From the IMG/VR virus record IMGVR_UViG_3300024221_000006, positions 62,001 to 126,000 of that record: DNA of 64,000 nucleotides; one strand, written 5' to 3'. Origin of the DNA: a virus. The notes under the pieces are model-generated. The model was given only the letters and a program-made list of their open reading frames with translations, was not told the origin of the DNA and made no database searches. The position numbers were made by a program, and so were the translations under genes. Shown here piece by piece: positions 9,443 through 19,014 of this stretch. Within the stretch, counting starts at the first letter, position 1, and each line of letters starts with the position of its first letter.

Positions 9443-11262
9443 TATATAGCTTTTCTATTTTTAGCCTGAACTTTAGCGAATATGCTATTTTTCACAGCTG
9501 GTTCATCAAAGTAAATTGAAAGAGCTGCTTTTTCTCCAGTCTTTACTGAATCATCCACCATGTTTCCATTTTGATCTAACCAGCCACCTCTAAATAATGC
9601 AACTTCTTCTTTTTCTAAAATTATATCTCCAAATGAATCTAAATTAATTACATTCTCTGGAAGAGGTGCATTGGGTTCAAAATTAATTTGCCTTTCAGTT
9701 ACTGTTCTTTTAAAGAAAACCATTTTTTGTTTTCCATTACCTATATCTTCTAAGATTGGGGTAGAAGGAGTTACCGTTACTGTTTTAGAAGTATAATATC
9801 CTAATCTTCTAGCCGTTTCTTCTTTTTCAGAAGTGAATTTAACGTTAACGGAATCAATACCTTCAATTGATTCAACAATAGCGACAATATCAGATTTTGG
9901 TAATCTATCTCTTCTTGTAATGTTAATTAGGTATTCTGCTATTTTAGATCTAATTTCAGTAGCAAGATTAGCCTTTGTATATCCTTCAAAGTATCTTACT
10001 TTAATATCCATTCTAAAATATTGTGGGGAAGGATCTACTATTTTAATTTCAGTTGTTACCATCTGTCTTCCTGATTTTTCTAATAATCCCATAATTCCTT
10101 CTTTTTCTATTTCAGTAAAAAAGAATTCAGAATTATCTAAGCTAAAATAATCTTTATTGTTTTGTAATTTTTTAAGAGTATTAGGCAACATGAACAGATA
10201 GATAACATTATCATCGTCTAAATATCCATCATCTGTAGTGTTATATGCATCTAAATAAGAAAACATACCATATCTTGAAAGAAAGTGCTCATAGTTATCA
10301 GGAGTTGCTAATACAAATGAATGTGACTGTAATGGGGCAATTAACTTTGTTAATTCAATATCTTCTGGATTTGCTCCCATTTTAGGTGCAACTGTAAATT
10401 CAGATTCTAATAATTCATTTAGATCATGCGTATTTCCTAATGAATCTGTTCCTTCAGTTTTGAATTCAAACGATAAATCAGCTCTACCGTTTAAATTACC
10501 CATAGCACCTCCTATTTTTAAATATTCGATTTCAATCGATGCACCTGTTGGAGGAATGTCACCAAATGAACCATTACCGAAATAAAGATCTAATCCACCT
10601 GTAATTCCTGTTTTTACTAAATAACCTTCAGTTCCCTTTTTCATATCATATAAAGAATCATATTTAGTCCATAAATTAGAATTAACCTTTACTCTAATCT
10701 GTCCATGGTCTATCATGCTTTTAGTTATTACATTAAAGGATTGAAAAGATTCTCCAGTTGAGGTTAATGTTTGAGATTCATATTCTCCCTGAATTACAGG
10801 AATATAAATATAATTTGCGTTTGATTTTTCTAATCTAAATTGATCATTACTTGTTCTCAGGGTGTATTTAAGACCGTTGTCTTTGCATTCTATAATAGCA
10901 TTGGATGGAATGTTTAAAGCATCACCAGCAATATCATCTAAACCCTGCACTCCTAATCTAAGCTTTAATTCACCTGAAGCGGCAGCTCCTCTAAATGAAT
11001 CATGTCCTGCTAATCTTGAGAGTCCATATATTGATTCTGGGTTTTGAGCTGTAAGAATATTTTGCTCTACTGTAGAATCTTCAATGTAGAAGAATATTAA
11101 TCTTCCTATTTCTGAAATAACGTCTAGGATTTGTGAAAACGGAGAGGCTGTTGTAAATGCACCTTCTACCTCGCCATATATCCTAGTAATATAGGATCTA
11201 ATGTCGTCAATCATTTCTCCAGCTTTTATTCTGGAAGTTGATAAAAATTTATTATCTGCCAT
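9442..11262 (-). CDS. Baseplate wedge protein, gp6-like (baseplate J family)
   Basis: This 606-residue protein has the N-terminal helical layout of the gp6/baseplate-J family: a start rich in Ile/Arg (DDIRSYITRIYGEV), then ILDVISEIGRLIFFYIEDS and the alpha/beta segment ending NPESIYGLSRLAGHD, where T4 gp6 also has its conserved core. Later come the strand-rich segment GLDLYFGNGSFGDIPPTG, typical of baseplate J proteins, and a C-terminal region with two short alpha/beta repeats (IAEYLINITRRDRLPKSDIV). It is directly downstream of the gp25-like gene, the same order as gp25-gp6 in T4-like phages. In the virion gp6 proteins form the inner ring of the wedge that joins the hub. Confidence 0.85.
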   Translation of the reverse strand: MADNKFLSTSRIKAGEMIDDIRSYITRIYGEVEGAFTTASPFSQILDVISEIGRLIFFYIEDSTVEQNILTAQNPESIYGLSRLAGHDSFRGAAASGELKLRLGVQGLDDIAGDALNIPSNAIIECKDNGLKYTLRTSNDQFRLEKSNANYIYIPVIQGEYESQTLTSTGESFQSFNVITKSMIDHGQIRVKVNSNLWTKYDSLYDMKKGTEGYLVKTGITGGLDLYFGNGSFGDIPPTGASIEIEYLKIGGAMGNLNGRADLSFEFKTEGTDSLGNTHDLNELLESEFTVAPKMGANPEDIELTKLIAPLQSHSFVLATPDNYEHFLSRYGMFSYLDAYNTTDDGYLDDDNVIYLFMLPNTLKKLQNNKDYFSLDNSEFFFTEIEKEGIMGLLEKSGRQMVTTEIKIVDPSPQYFRMDIKVRYFEGYTKANLATEIRSKIAEYLINITRRDRLPKSDIVAIVESIEGIDSVNVKFTSEKEETARRLGYYTSKTVTVTPSTPILEDIGNGKQKMVFFKRTVTERQINFEPNAPLPENVINLDSFGDIILEKEEVALFRGGWLDQNGNMVDDSVKTGEKAALSIYFDEPAVKNSIFAKVQAKNRKAI

Positions 11263-11279
11263 TTTTATTTTTAGTTTTA

Positions 11280-11633
11280 TTATACGTAAACTCCAAGTTG
11301 ATATCTATTATCAATTCTTATATCTACAAACACTGCATGTCTGTCAACTTCTTTTGTGAAATCAACATCAACAGTTACGTTAAATTTTCTAGCTAAAGGA
11401 ACATATTTATAAATCTGTTCTGCAACTACTTTTTTTAATAAATAGTCATTATAACTTAATGAATATACATAGTCTTCTAAATTAGCTCCGAATTCAGGAT
11501 CACCTAAAACATCTCCTCTTCTCGTAAAAAGAACAGTTTCTATCTGCGTCATCAACCTAGCTAATTCAGAACTAATTTCTAATTTGCTTGGATCGAATCC
11601 AGGATCTCCTTTTGCTTTTATATAAAACTCCAT
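11280..11633 (-). CDS. Baseplate wedge protein, gp25-like (GPW/gp25 family)
   Basis: The 117-residue protein contains the gp25 signature: a helix with IETVLFTRRGDVLGDPEFG followed by LEDYVY, and a C-terminal strand pair (VTVDVDFTKE ... VFVDIRIDN). Length fits the family (about 110-130 residues). gp25 initiates sheath attachment and holds the wedge core bundle with gp6 and gp53 in T4. The gene lies 17 nt upstream of the gp6-like gene, the expected neighbour. This is one of the firmest structural assignments in the window. Confidence 0.9.
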   Translation of the reverse strand: MEFYIKAKGDPGFDPSKLEISSELARLMTQIETVLFTRRGDVLGDPEFGANLEDYVYSLSYNDYLLKKVVAEQIYKYVPLARKFNVTVDVDFTKEVDRHAVFVDIRIDNRYQLGVYV

Positions 11634-11649
11634 TTAACTATATATTCTA

Positions 11650-12483
11650 TTAAGAATGCATCATCCAATCGGTGCCTTCATCTGTTTTTATTTCTTCAAT
11701 CACTGCTTCCAGTTCTCCTTCACCTAAACCCTGAATTGCGTCTGCATTGACTTCAATATTTCCAGGTAAAGCAAAACCAAATATACTTAACTTTTGTCCT
11801 AATGAAATTTTAATCTTTGCAGCACAATATCTAAAGAATGCTTCATCTTCAAATAATGCACACTCTGGAATTGTTTCATATACTTCTAATATAATATCTC
11901 TGTTAGGGGTTTCTCCAGTAAATTTAATCTCATGTGTTAGTTGGTTATAGTGATAGCCAATGGGGTTTTCTAGAATTTGTCTAGCCATATCAAAGAAACT
12001 TTCATTAACCACATAATATTGAAGGTTCTCTGCGGCATCTACTACACCATCTCCACTGAACATTCCAGTATACATCATTCTTTCGATAGCAAAATCACCT
12101 TGTGAAAATCTAATATCTGTTCCACCTGCATACTTTGATCCAGTTTCAAAACATCCATATACTGAATAAACTTCTCCACCACCTGTAACTGGATCCATCT
12201 TTGGAAGAGTAAAGCATCTTCTAGATTTAAAAAGATTAGACTTAAAAAGTTCTTTAGGTAAAACCATAAAGTTTTCTTTCATCGAATACTCGTAATTTTT
12301 ATAGAACCATTTCTTTGCTCTCTTGACAATATTCTCTACTTCTGATTTTGGAAGATTCATAGGAATCATACAAGACCCTGTTACTTCCGATGCCAACTCA
12401 TTTACAAAGTCGTTAAAGCATTTATTATCATCCCATGTAGGTTTATCTAAGTGGCTATTATTACCTATTATATTATCACTCAT
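11650..12483 (-). CDS. Conserved-looking tail-module protein, unknown
   Basis: A 277-residue protein with an N-terminal helical part (PKSEVENIVKRAKKWFYKNY), a central Gly-rich beta part containing GGGEVYSVYGCFETGSKYAGG, and an acidic C-terminal helix (GEGELEAVIEEIKTDEG). It lies 16 nt upstream of the gp25-like gene, so a baseplate or tail assembly role is likely by context. I do not recognise the family. No catalytic motif is evident. Confidence 0.65.
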   Translation of the reverse strand: MSDNIIGNNSHLDKPTWDDNKCFNDFVNELASEVTGSCMIPMNLPKSEVENIVKRAKKWFYKNYEYSMKENFMVLPKELFKSNLFKSRRCFTLPKMDPVTGGGEVYSVYGCFETGSKYAGGTDIRFSQGDFAIERMMYTGMFSGDGVVDAAENLQYYVVNESFFDMARQILENPIGYHYNQLTHEIKFTGETPNRDIILEVYETIPECALFEDEAFFRYCAAKIKISLGQKLSIFGFALPGNIEVNADAIQGLGEGELEAVIEEIKTDEGTDWMMHS

Positions 12484-12499
12484 TTTGTTTTAGTTATTT

Positions 12500-13795
12500 T
12501 TAAACTTCCGTATAAAGTATTTTTTCAGTGTTGTCAAACTTTGCAGTTCTTTTATCGTATTTACCGTCTCTAAATATACCTCCTTGCATCGTCCCTTTCA
12601 TTATTCCATTTCCGTATATGTAACAGTCTTTTAATACACAAGACTGGTGAACGTATGAACTTTCTAATTTAGATGAATTAACCTGTGTAGATTGATAGAA
12701 ATTACACGTATGTATGTCAGATCCATTTATGTCACATCCGAAGAAATCACAATTTGTGAATTCTCCTCTCAAAGAACATCTTACAAATTCATATCCTTCT
12801 AATTCTACACAATATGATAAGTTACCATGATCAACTTGAATTACACCATTGTCGGCATCATAGTTAATATGCCCTTTTGTTAATTCACCATGTGTAAATA
12901 ATCTAAGAACTCTTTCTCTAATATTAGGCCAGTGTAAATCTATTATCTTTTCATTGTCATTTAAATCAACCGTTAATTTAACATCTTGATTCCAACCTGT
13001 ATTAATGGTTTTCCAATCTTTTCTAGCCTTTATAACTCTTTCATTCTTAGCAAGAATTTTTCTAAGCTCTATTGAATTAAGATTGTTAAATTGAACATTA
13101 CCCGTGCTATTCCATAGTTGAGTTATAAAAAGATCTAGCATTTGTAGAATCTTAGAAGTTTTCTTTTCCCAATCTTTTCCACCGAGATATCTAAATTCTA
13201 AATAATTCTTATGTCTTTTTTCAAAGTTAATTCCGTAATATTTAGAATCAGGATATATGAAATTACTAGGAGTAATATTTAATCCATCATAGAAATAAGT
13301 ATCTGACTTAGGTAAAACGAATTTAATTGATTTTGCGTATGCAGAATCTTTTCTTTCAGGAAAAAACTTAAAGACTTGACTTTCTTTAAAATCTAAAATA
13401 AATTTAAGAACATTCATCTTAGATATTCTATGTTTATTTTCTATTTTATCTGTATCGAAAGAAAGGTTTAAGTGAATAGAACTTCTATCATTCGTATATC
13501 CATTTTCTTCTATCCATTTACATACTTTAATAATCATCATCCTTGCAGCATAATACGGCTGTGCGCCTGTTACGAGTTCCATTAGTTTTTCACCACCTGA
13601 CATATCAGGTTCAATTTTAAACTCATCTCTTGTAACTTCAAAATCACTATGCGCCTTTGCTTCTACTCTAATCTTTTTACCTAAAAGACCCGCTAACTCT
13701 TTAGCAGTCGTATCGATATCCTTGTTAGAATAAAATTCAAATTCAACACCTACCAGTGCATTCTTTAATATGTCTGAATTATTAATATTATTCAT
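12500..13795 (-). CDS. Amidoligase-like enzyme fused to pentapeptide-like beta-helix
   Basis: The N-terminal ~300 residues carry the motif series of the glutamate-cysteine-ligase-fold amidoligases: GVEFEF (residues 16-21), a KIEPDMSGGE segment with conserved Asp, then MELVTGAQ, a RSSIHLNLS His motif and a later YLEFRYLGGKDW block with the expected Glu-x-Arg. These enzymes form amide bonds between a carboxylate and an amine using ATP. The last ~100 residues (for example CSLRGEFTNCDFFGCDINGS) show the five-residue periodicity of pentapeptide right-handed beta-helices. The gene is preceded by a terminator and lies in the tail module. Substrate is unknown; peptide tagging of virion proteins or cell-wall modification are options known for phage members. 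Confidence 0.7.
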   Translation of the reverse strand: MNNINNSDILKNALVGVEFEFYSNKDIDTTAKELAGLLGKKIRVEAKAHSDFEVTRDEFKIEPDMSGGEKLMELVTGAQPYYAARMMIIKVCKWIEENGYTNDRSSIHLNLSFDTDKIENKHRISKMNVLKFILDFKESQVFKFFPERKDSAYAKSIKFVLPKSDTYFYDGLNITPSNFIYPDSKYYGINFEKRHKNYLEFRYLGGKDWEKKTSKILQMLDLFITQLWNSTGNVQFNNLNSIELRKILAKNERVIKARKDWKTINTGWNQDVKLTVDLNDNEKIIDLHWPNIRERVLRLFTHGELTKGHINYDADNGVIQVDHGNLSYCVELEGYEFVRCSLRGEFTNCDFFGCDINGSDIHTCNFYQSTQVNSSKLESSYVHQSCVLKDCYIYGNGIMKGTMQGGIFRDGKYDKRTAKFDNTEKILYTEV

Positions 13796-13858
13796 TTACG
13801 TAATTATATAACTTAAGTTGGTTTATATATCTCTGTTAGATACACTATAACGTGAAAA

Positions 13859-13876
13859 AGCCCGAGTGATCGGGCT
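13859..13876 (-). terminator. Intrinsic terminator after S1 gene
   Basis: AGCCCGA (13859-13865) pairs with TCGGGCT (13870-13876) around a GTGA loop. Read on the minus strand the stem is followed by a T run (GGGCTTTTTC). It lies 25 nt past the stop of the S1 gene and before the amidoligase start, so it ends the S1 transcript or attenuates read-through. Confidence 0.8.
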
Positions 13877-13900
13877 CTTTCAACTAAATTATAGATTTGA

Positions 13901-15229
13901 TTATAGTTTAAGGAATACTTTTCTAGTGTCTTCTTCAACTCTGATCACTTGAACAGTAATATCTGCACCTTTTGATATGTCTTTAATATCTATGTTTTCA
14001 GGGAATTCAGATACATGTAAGAGTCCTACTACACCTTCTTCTATTTCTACAAATAAACCATAGTCTTTAGTAGATTTTACCTTTCCTACCACTTCAGTTT
14101 TCTTAGTATATCTTGAAGAAATACCTTCCCATGGATCTACTTTCTTTTCAGCAGGAGAACCTTGAACAAGTGTAATTTTTCTTTCATTAATAACTTCTTT
14201 AACATAGAATTTAATCTCTGTTCCTGGCTCTAAAGATCTATCTCTATGTGCCTTTGAAGTTTCAGTATCTAAGTCGTTAACGTGAATCATACCAGTTAAA
14301 CATCCTTCAAACTCAACGAATACGCCGTATTTTGCAGAACCAGTAACGTGACCTGTTCTTTCAACTGTAATATCTTCTTGTATTGTTTTGAGTGTATTAG
14401 GAATAAGAGCTCTTAAATATGCTCTATGTGAAACTACCACAGTTCCTTTTTCTTCCGAATAACTTACAGGTACTACATACATTTCCGTGTCGATGATTGA
14501 TTCAAAGTCATGCAATTTATTTACACCAGCTAAAGAACCTGGCATAAAGCAATCAATTCCTTGAACTTGAACAATATATCCTCCACCTGGAATCATTTTA
14601 GAAACAATACCACTATATGCTGTATTTCCATCGTCAATAGATGCTACGATTTCTTTAATAACTTTAGTCTTAAGACCTTCAGTCACAGAACCTATCATAT
14701 ATTTCTTGACATTCATTGAAGTATCGGCGATCAATTGAACATCGACTTCAACTCCTTGTTTTAGAAGTTCTCTTACTTCTGTAGTTTCTCTTGATAAATC
14801 TACATAGATTAATTCTCTATATCCTACATCAATTGATGCCCATTCGGAATCAACTGCATACACCTTTCCAGTATAGCTAGCTCCTAATTGTAAAGAATAT
14901 AAAGTATTTGAAGTTAGTGAATGACCTTCCATTAGGTCAAATAGTTCTTGGGCGTATGATTCTCTGCTATATACCTTTACACCTTTAGGTGTTTTAATAT
15001 GTGGATTGGGTTTCCTAAGCTTAGTTACACATGTTGCCTCATATTGGTCCCACATGAATTCTCCGTTTTCATCCATATAATTTGTATCTGGACCGGGAGT
15101 TGGTTTTTCCGGGGTTGCGGCGTTTAATGAAGTTTCTACTTTAACTTCTGTTTCTTGGTTAGCTTCTGTAAGCTGTGTAGTTGTCGAGAGTCTTGGTCTC
15201 TTTTGTTTTTGAGTTGTCTTTGTTGACAT
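13901..15229 (-). CDS. Ribosomal protein S1-like RNA-binding protein, four S1 domains
   Basis: The 442-residue protein starts with a ~45-residue Thr/Lys/Glu-rich disordered tail, followed by four S1 (OB-fold) repeats at about 105-170, 190-270, 283-355 and 372-442. The last two are canonical: HVTGSAKYGVFVEFEGCLTG then MIHVNDL, and GKVKSTKDYGLFVEIEEGVV then LLHVSEF. S1 domains bind single-stranded RNA, and bacterial S1 recruits mRNA to the 30S subunit. It is shorter than the six-domain host protein. It sits among baseplate genes but is closed by its own terminator. Likely role: bias translation toward phage mRNA or protect RNA. A host-derived origin is possible but not shown. Confidence 0.88.
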   Translation of the reverse strand: MSTKTTQKQKRPRLSTTTQLTEANQETEVKVETSLNAATPEKPTPGPDTNYMDENGEFMWDQYEATCVTKLRKPNPHIKTPKGVKVYSRESYAQELFDLMEGHSLTSNTLYSLQLGASYTGKVYAVDSEWASIDVGYRELIYVDLSRETTEVRELLKQGVEVDVQLIADTSMNVKKYMIGSVTEGLKTKVIKEIVASIDDGNTAYSGIVSKMIPGGGYIVQVQGIDCFMPGSLAGVNKLHDFESIIDTEMYVVPVSYSEEKGTVVVSHRAYLRALIPNTLKTIQEDITVERTGHVTGSAKYGVFVEFEGCLTGMIHVNDLDTETSKAHRDRSLEPGTEIKFYVKEVINERKITLVQGSPAEKKVDPWEGISSRYTKKTEVVGKVKSTKDYGLFVEIEEGVVGLLHVSEFPENIDIKDISKGADITVQVIRVEEDTRKVFLKL

Positions 15230-15276
15230 TTACTTTGTTTTTTAAAAGGGTTAATGTATGTTTTACTAGTTATATA

Positions 15277-16995
15277 TCAAATTACGGTGGCGTCAAATCC
15301 TATCATTGGAACGTAAGGAACAGTAGGAACTGGTATACCACCCATATAAATAAATTTCATTTCACTAAGATGCGTAAAATAAGAATATGCAAGTGCTTTA
15401 GCCACTGCATTGGCTGCACCTTCCCTATCTAATCCATAATCTTTACCTGAATTAAGAGCTCTTCTTAAATTATCTGCTAATTTCCTTTGATTTCCGTAAC
15501 TAACTCCTATGTATTTTCCGCCTAAAGGAGGAACAGATAAACATGGTGGTGTCGGGGGATCAGTTGCAAATGGCTGTATTGTTGCATCTTTCCAATATTT
15601 AAGAGTTGCCTTTGCAAGTTCTTTATATGGATCATCTTTACTTCCACCTTCTGCTAACATTGCAGCTTCAATTCCCATTTCTACTATTAAAGTATTTCTA
15701 ATTTGCTTAGCTAAAGTTCCCGTTTTAGACATATCTATATTCACAATAGAATCCTGTGTTTCGTCGTTTTCAGTAAGAGGACATCCTTGCCATTTTTTTC
15801 TTAATTCATCTTCTAGAAAAACGGGTTTAACTTTATTTTTTTTAAAACCATAGTCTTGTTTACCGTTCCATGTAAATTCTGTAATAACATACTGAGTTAA
15901 TGCAGGTGGCATTTTATTATTTTCATCAAAAGGCTCCTGTATTTTTAAATTAGTTAATTTAAATGGATATCTTACTTTTAATTTTTCGGCAGGTTCCATT
16001 TCTTCATATCCTACGGGTAATGTAGTATCAAAGGGCCATGGATATTTAATAGCTTGTATAGAATCTTTCTTTAATGCGGTTTCCTCACTGTATAAAAACT
16101 TTCCATCGCTATCTACAGTTGGATGGCACTTCTTTATTTCATCAATTACATATTTAGAAACTAGTAGATGAAATTCACCATCATAATTTCTATTATTATT
16201 ATTTATTGAAACACCCGAGGAAGATTTAAATGATTGCCAACCCCAGTCTAATCCCTTTAGTGTAGATATGGCTGCCTTCCTGTTATTGTTCATCTGCTGA
16301 ATGTCTTGATTACTAAATCCTGAACCGCCAACCCCAGCTGTGGAATTGCTTCTAATTTCATTAGTTCCCATCCAAGTCGCCCAGTGCCAAAAATCCCATC
16401 TTTTATCTCCGTCAGAAATATCCTCAAATTGCATTAATAATCTTGTTGCAAATATTCTAGCTAATTCATCGCCGGTTTCTTTACCATCTAAGCGATGAAA
16501 CTCGAAGAATTTAAATCTATATAGGTTTTCTGCTTCGTCATCCTTAAACTCTTCCAGATACTTGTCAAGCTCTTCAGTTGGCTCGTATTGTATACCTCCT
16601 GAAATTTCACCTTCTAGTTTATTATATTCAGGATCATTGTCTTTTCCTGCAATACTTAACCTGGAAGCTGCGCCAGCTGCACTCGCCAACCATGTTGCAA
16701 TTCCTATTTTCTTTTCTTCGGTGTCTGGTGTTTCCATGACAGGTTCTCCTTTTTCAAAAAGGTCAGTGAACCAATGTTCATAGCTTGCTATGAATGCACT
16801 CTCCCCGGGTGATGATTCATGAGGTGCCATTCCTGGAATACACGTTGCATTAGGACCAGAACCTTTTTTAACATCAATCGTATATTGTGTGGCTAATAAT
16901 TTACCGAATTCTGCGGCACTAGTCGGTGGGGCAGTAGGTGCGCTTAAAAGAAATCCTTCTACTTCACTAATAAAATTAGTCCAATCTGCAGCCAT
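15277..16995 (-). CDS. Tail/baseplate-module protein, unknown
   Basis: A 572-residue protein beginning MAADWTNFISEVEGFLLSA, with Pro/Ala-rich linkers, many Trp residues in the middle (KRWDFWHWATWMGTNEI) and a Gly/Pro/Val-rich C-terminus (YMGGIPVPTVPYVPMIGF). It starts 2 nt after the spike-like OB-fold gene, so the two are co-translated and it probably belongs to the hub or spike complex. No enzyme motif was seen. Family not recognised. Confidence 0.7.
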   Translation of the reverse strand: MAADWTNFISEVEGFLLSAPTAPPTSAAEFGKLLATQYTIDVKKGSGPNATCIPGMAPHESSPGESAFIASYEHWFTDLFEKGEPVMETPDTEEKKIGIATWLASAAGAASRLSIAGKDNDPEYNKLEGEISGGIQYEPTEELDKYLEEFKDDEAENLYRFKFFEFHRLDGKETGDELARIFATRLLMQFEDISDGDKRWDFWHWATWMGTNEIRSNSTAGVGGSGFSNQDIQQMNNNRKAAISTLKGLDWGWQSFKSSSGVSINNNNRNYDGEFHLLVSKYVIDEIKKCHPTVDSDGKFLYSEETALKKDSIQAIKYPWPFDTTLPVGYEEMEPAEKLKVRYPFKLTNLKIQEPFDENNKMPPALTQYVITEFTWNGKQDYGFKKNKVKPVFLEDELRKKWQGCPLTENDETQDSIVNIDMSKTGTLAKQIRNTLIVEMGIEAAMLAEGGSKDDPYKELAKATLKYWKDATIQPFATDPPTPPCLSVPPLGGKYIGVSYGNQRKLADNLRRALNSGKDYGLDREGAANAVAKALAYSYFTHLSEMKFIYMGGIPVPTVPYVPMIGFDATVI

Positions 16996-16997
16996 TC

Positions 16998-17723
16998 TTA
17001 TTTATTTTCTTGTTGATAATCAGGGTGTTTACTTTTCAAAGATGCAACACCCGATGGGGTAGGAGGTAATGAAACCGCAGTTCCTGATGGACCAACTCCG
17101 GTTGGATGTATATGGTTTTCAAAAAGAGTTAAATACTCGTCTAACCATGCTTCTAGTGATTTACCCCTTACAGCGGGTTCTGAAGTATCTTCTCCACTTT
17201 CACCTGTATTACTTAAATATACGTCTCCTGAATCTATGAATATTCTATCGTCCGTAGAAATTTTAATATCACCTACTTCGTCGATTTGAATTATAGGTCT
17301 TTCTTTTGCGCCAAATCCTCTGGTAATTACAAGACCATCTTCTTCTGAGTGATAAATTCTTACGTTTCTTTCAGCATCATACACTAAACTGATTACATTT
17401 TCAGCATTGCCTGCACCATCTAAAATATCTTCTTTAAGAAAAAGATTCTGCTCTATTTGAAACCAATATTCAGGATGATATAAATTTCCATTATCAAATC
17501 TAGCTGAAACTATATCCCCTATTCTTGGAACATGATGTGAACCTACTGCATTTCTATTCATAGGAGTTGCCCATGGAATAGCATCATCCGGTAAATTATC
17601 ATATTTACCCAGGACCTTAACCTTACATCTACCTAGTTTAAGAGGATCGACATTATCGATAACTTCTCCTAACCAATGAGTGTCTCTAAGATTATCAGTA
17701 TTTAATTCTTTTTCTGTTGACAT
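16998..17723 (-). CDS. Baseplate spike/hub protein with gp5-type OB-fold
   Basis: The 241-residue protein has an N-terminal gp5/VgrG-type OB domain: GEVIDNVDPLKLGRCKVKVL, then AIPWATPMNRN and a VPRIGDIVSARFDNG strand pair, which is the hallmark of phage and T6SS spike proteins. The middle contains short strands like those at the start of the spike helix. The C-terminus includes FENHIHPTGVGPSG, a His/Pro/Gly segment common in spike tips of the gpV class. There is no lysozyme domain, unlike T4 gp5. The position beside hub-like genes supports a role in piercing the outer membrane. Confidence 0.85.
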   Translation of the reverse strand: MSTEKELNTDNLRDTHWLGEVIDNVDPLKLGRCKVKVLGKYDNLPDDAIPWATPMNRNAVGSHHVPRIGDIVSARFDNGNLYHPEYWFQIEQNLFLKEDILDGAGNAENVISLVYDAERNVRIYHSEEDGLVITRGFGAKERPIIQIDEVGDIKISTDDRIFIDSGDVYLSNTGESGEDTSEPAVRGKSLEAWLDEYLTLFENHIHPTGVGPSGTAVSLPPTPSGVASLKSKHPDYQQENK

Positions 17724-17726
17724 ATA

Positions 17727-18983
17727 TTAATCGTTTATATTACCAAGGGATTGGGCTGCTGCATCGTTTAGTGCAGCTCCTACTGTCGCACTAGTATCTA
17801 CATTAAATACATTCTCTGCGATGTTAGAACCAATATTATCTACTCCATCAGAAACACCTCGTAAGGCGTCTTGATATATGTTTTCAAAATTAGGAACTCT
17901 ACCTCTAATACCGTCCCTTGCACCTTGAACTAATTCATCTTTCTTTTCTCTTGCTAATCTGTTCAGGTCGTTTAAACCTCTTTCTCCTATTTCTTTAAGT
18001 TTAGCTAGCGCCTTATCTTTTAAAAGACCTAATATCCCATCAGCTTCATAATTTTCAGAATCATGTGCTGGGGATAATGCGTTAGGTATAGTATCAGAAA
18101 CAATTCCATTTAATACTCTTGCATCCATACTATCTACAACTTCATATTGCATTTCAATAGTTTGTCTAGCCTGTTCGCCTGGATTTTTAGTAAGATCTCC
18201 AAATATTTCAGAACCTGTGTTTAAGGCAAATTCACATTCACCGAATCTAAACATAAAGAAGGGTCTATTGTCAGATCCTGATATACCTTTGTTTGAATTA
18301 TCAACTCCTAGGCTTGGTTTCATATTTCCAGGAAAACCCTTAATAGCAGCCAAGTCTATCTTTTTAGGAACCCCTGATAATGTAATTTTAGACATGTTTT
18401 GGATCTTTCTAACCTCAGTAACATATACTATCATTGAAAACTTTCTTAAATTTTCAGGTAAAATCCAATTCCATTTAACTTCGTCAAACACTGCTTTTCT
18501 ATAAAGGTGCATAAGACCAGAAACTCTAAGGTTAATAGATTCTAAACAGCTTAGTGTTAACTTAGCATCATCGCCTCCGTAATATGGAGTAGTAGGATTA
18601 AAATTTGTAATTGCTCTATCAACACCCTGTAATCCTTGGAAAAACCACGGTGTATTTCTATTTATGTCTAGTAATGCCTTTTTAAATTTAACTAGAGCAT
18701 CTAATCTTTCTTCATAGAATTTAGTTGATCCCGCAGAAGCACTTGAACTAAGTGCAGATAATCTATTAGTGTCTTTGCTACTTTTTTTAGCTGACTCCGG
18801 CGGCTTTTTTGTAGCTCCTAATTGATTAACGTAGAATTCTTCGGCCGCTCCAGATAATAGAGGCGAATTAGTATGATCGCTTACGTTAAATAATATAACA
18901 AACGATAAAAAAGTCGGATCCTGATATGGCGACTGTGCTAATTTACCTTTTTGAAAATCTAATTTACTTTTAAAATCTGACAT
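17727..18983 (-). CDS. Baseplate hub/tail-tube-cap-like structural protein
   Basis: A 418-residue protein with a strand-rich central part (LRKFSMIVYVTEVRKIQNM and FFMFRFGECEFALNTGSEIF), resembling tube-initiator or tube-cap proteins that carry a tail-tube fold. The N-terminal part contains DPTFLSFVILF, a common opening in such proteins. The C-terminal ~100 residues are helical and Ala/Asp/Asn-rich. It lies 3 nt upstream of the spike-like gene. A gp48/gp54-type role is inferred from fold hints and order. Confidence 0.65.
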   Translation of the reverse strand: MSDFKSKLDFQKGKLAQSPYQDPTFLSFVILFNVSDHTNSPLLSGAAEEFYVNQLGATKKPPESAKKSSKDTNRLSALSSSASAGSTKFYEERLDALVKFKKALLDINRNTPWFFQGLQGVDRAITNFNPTTPYYGGDDAKLTLSCLESINLRVSGLMHLYRKAVFDEVKWNWILPENLRKFSMIVYVTEVRKIQNMSKITLSGVPKKIDLAAIKGFPGNMKPSLGVDNSNKGISGSDNRPFFMFRFGECEFALNTGSEIFGDLTKNPGEQARQTIEMQYEVVDSMDARVLNGIVSDTIPNALSPAHDSENYEADGILGLLKDKALAKLKEIGERGLNDLNRLAREKKDELVQGARDGIRGRVPNFENIYQDALRGVSDGVDNIGSNIAENVFNVDTSATVGAALNDAAAQSLGNIND

Positions 18984-19014
18984 ATAGTATATATTATTAT
19001 TTGATAGGGTTTAA

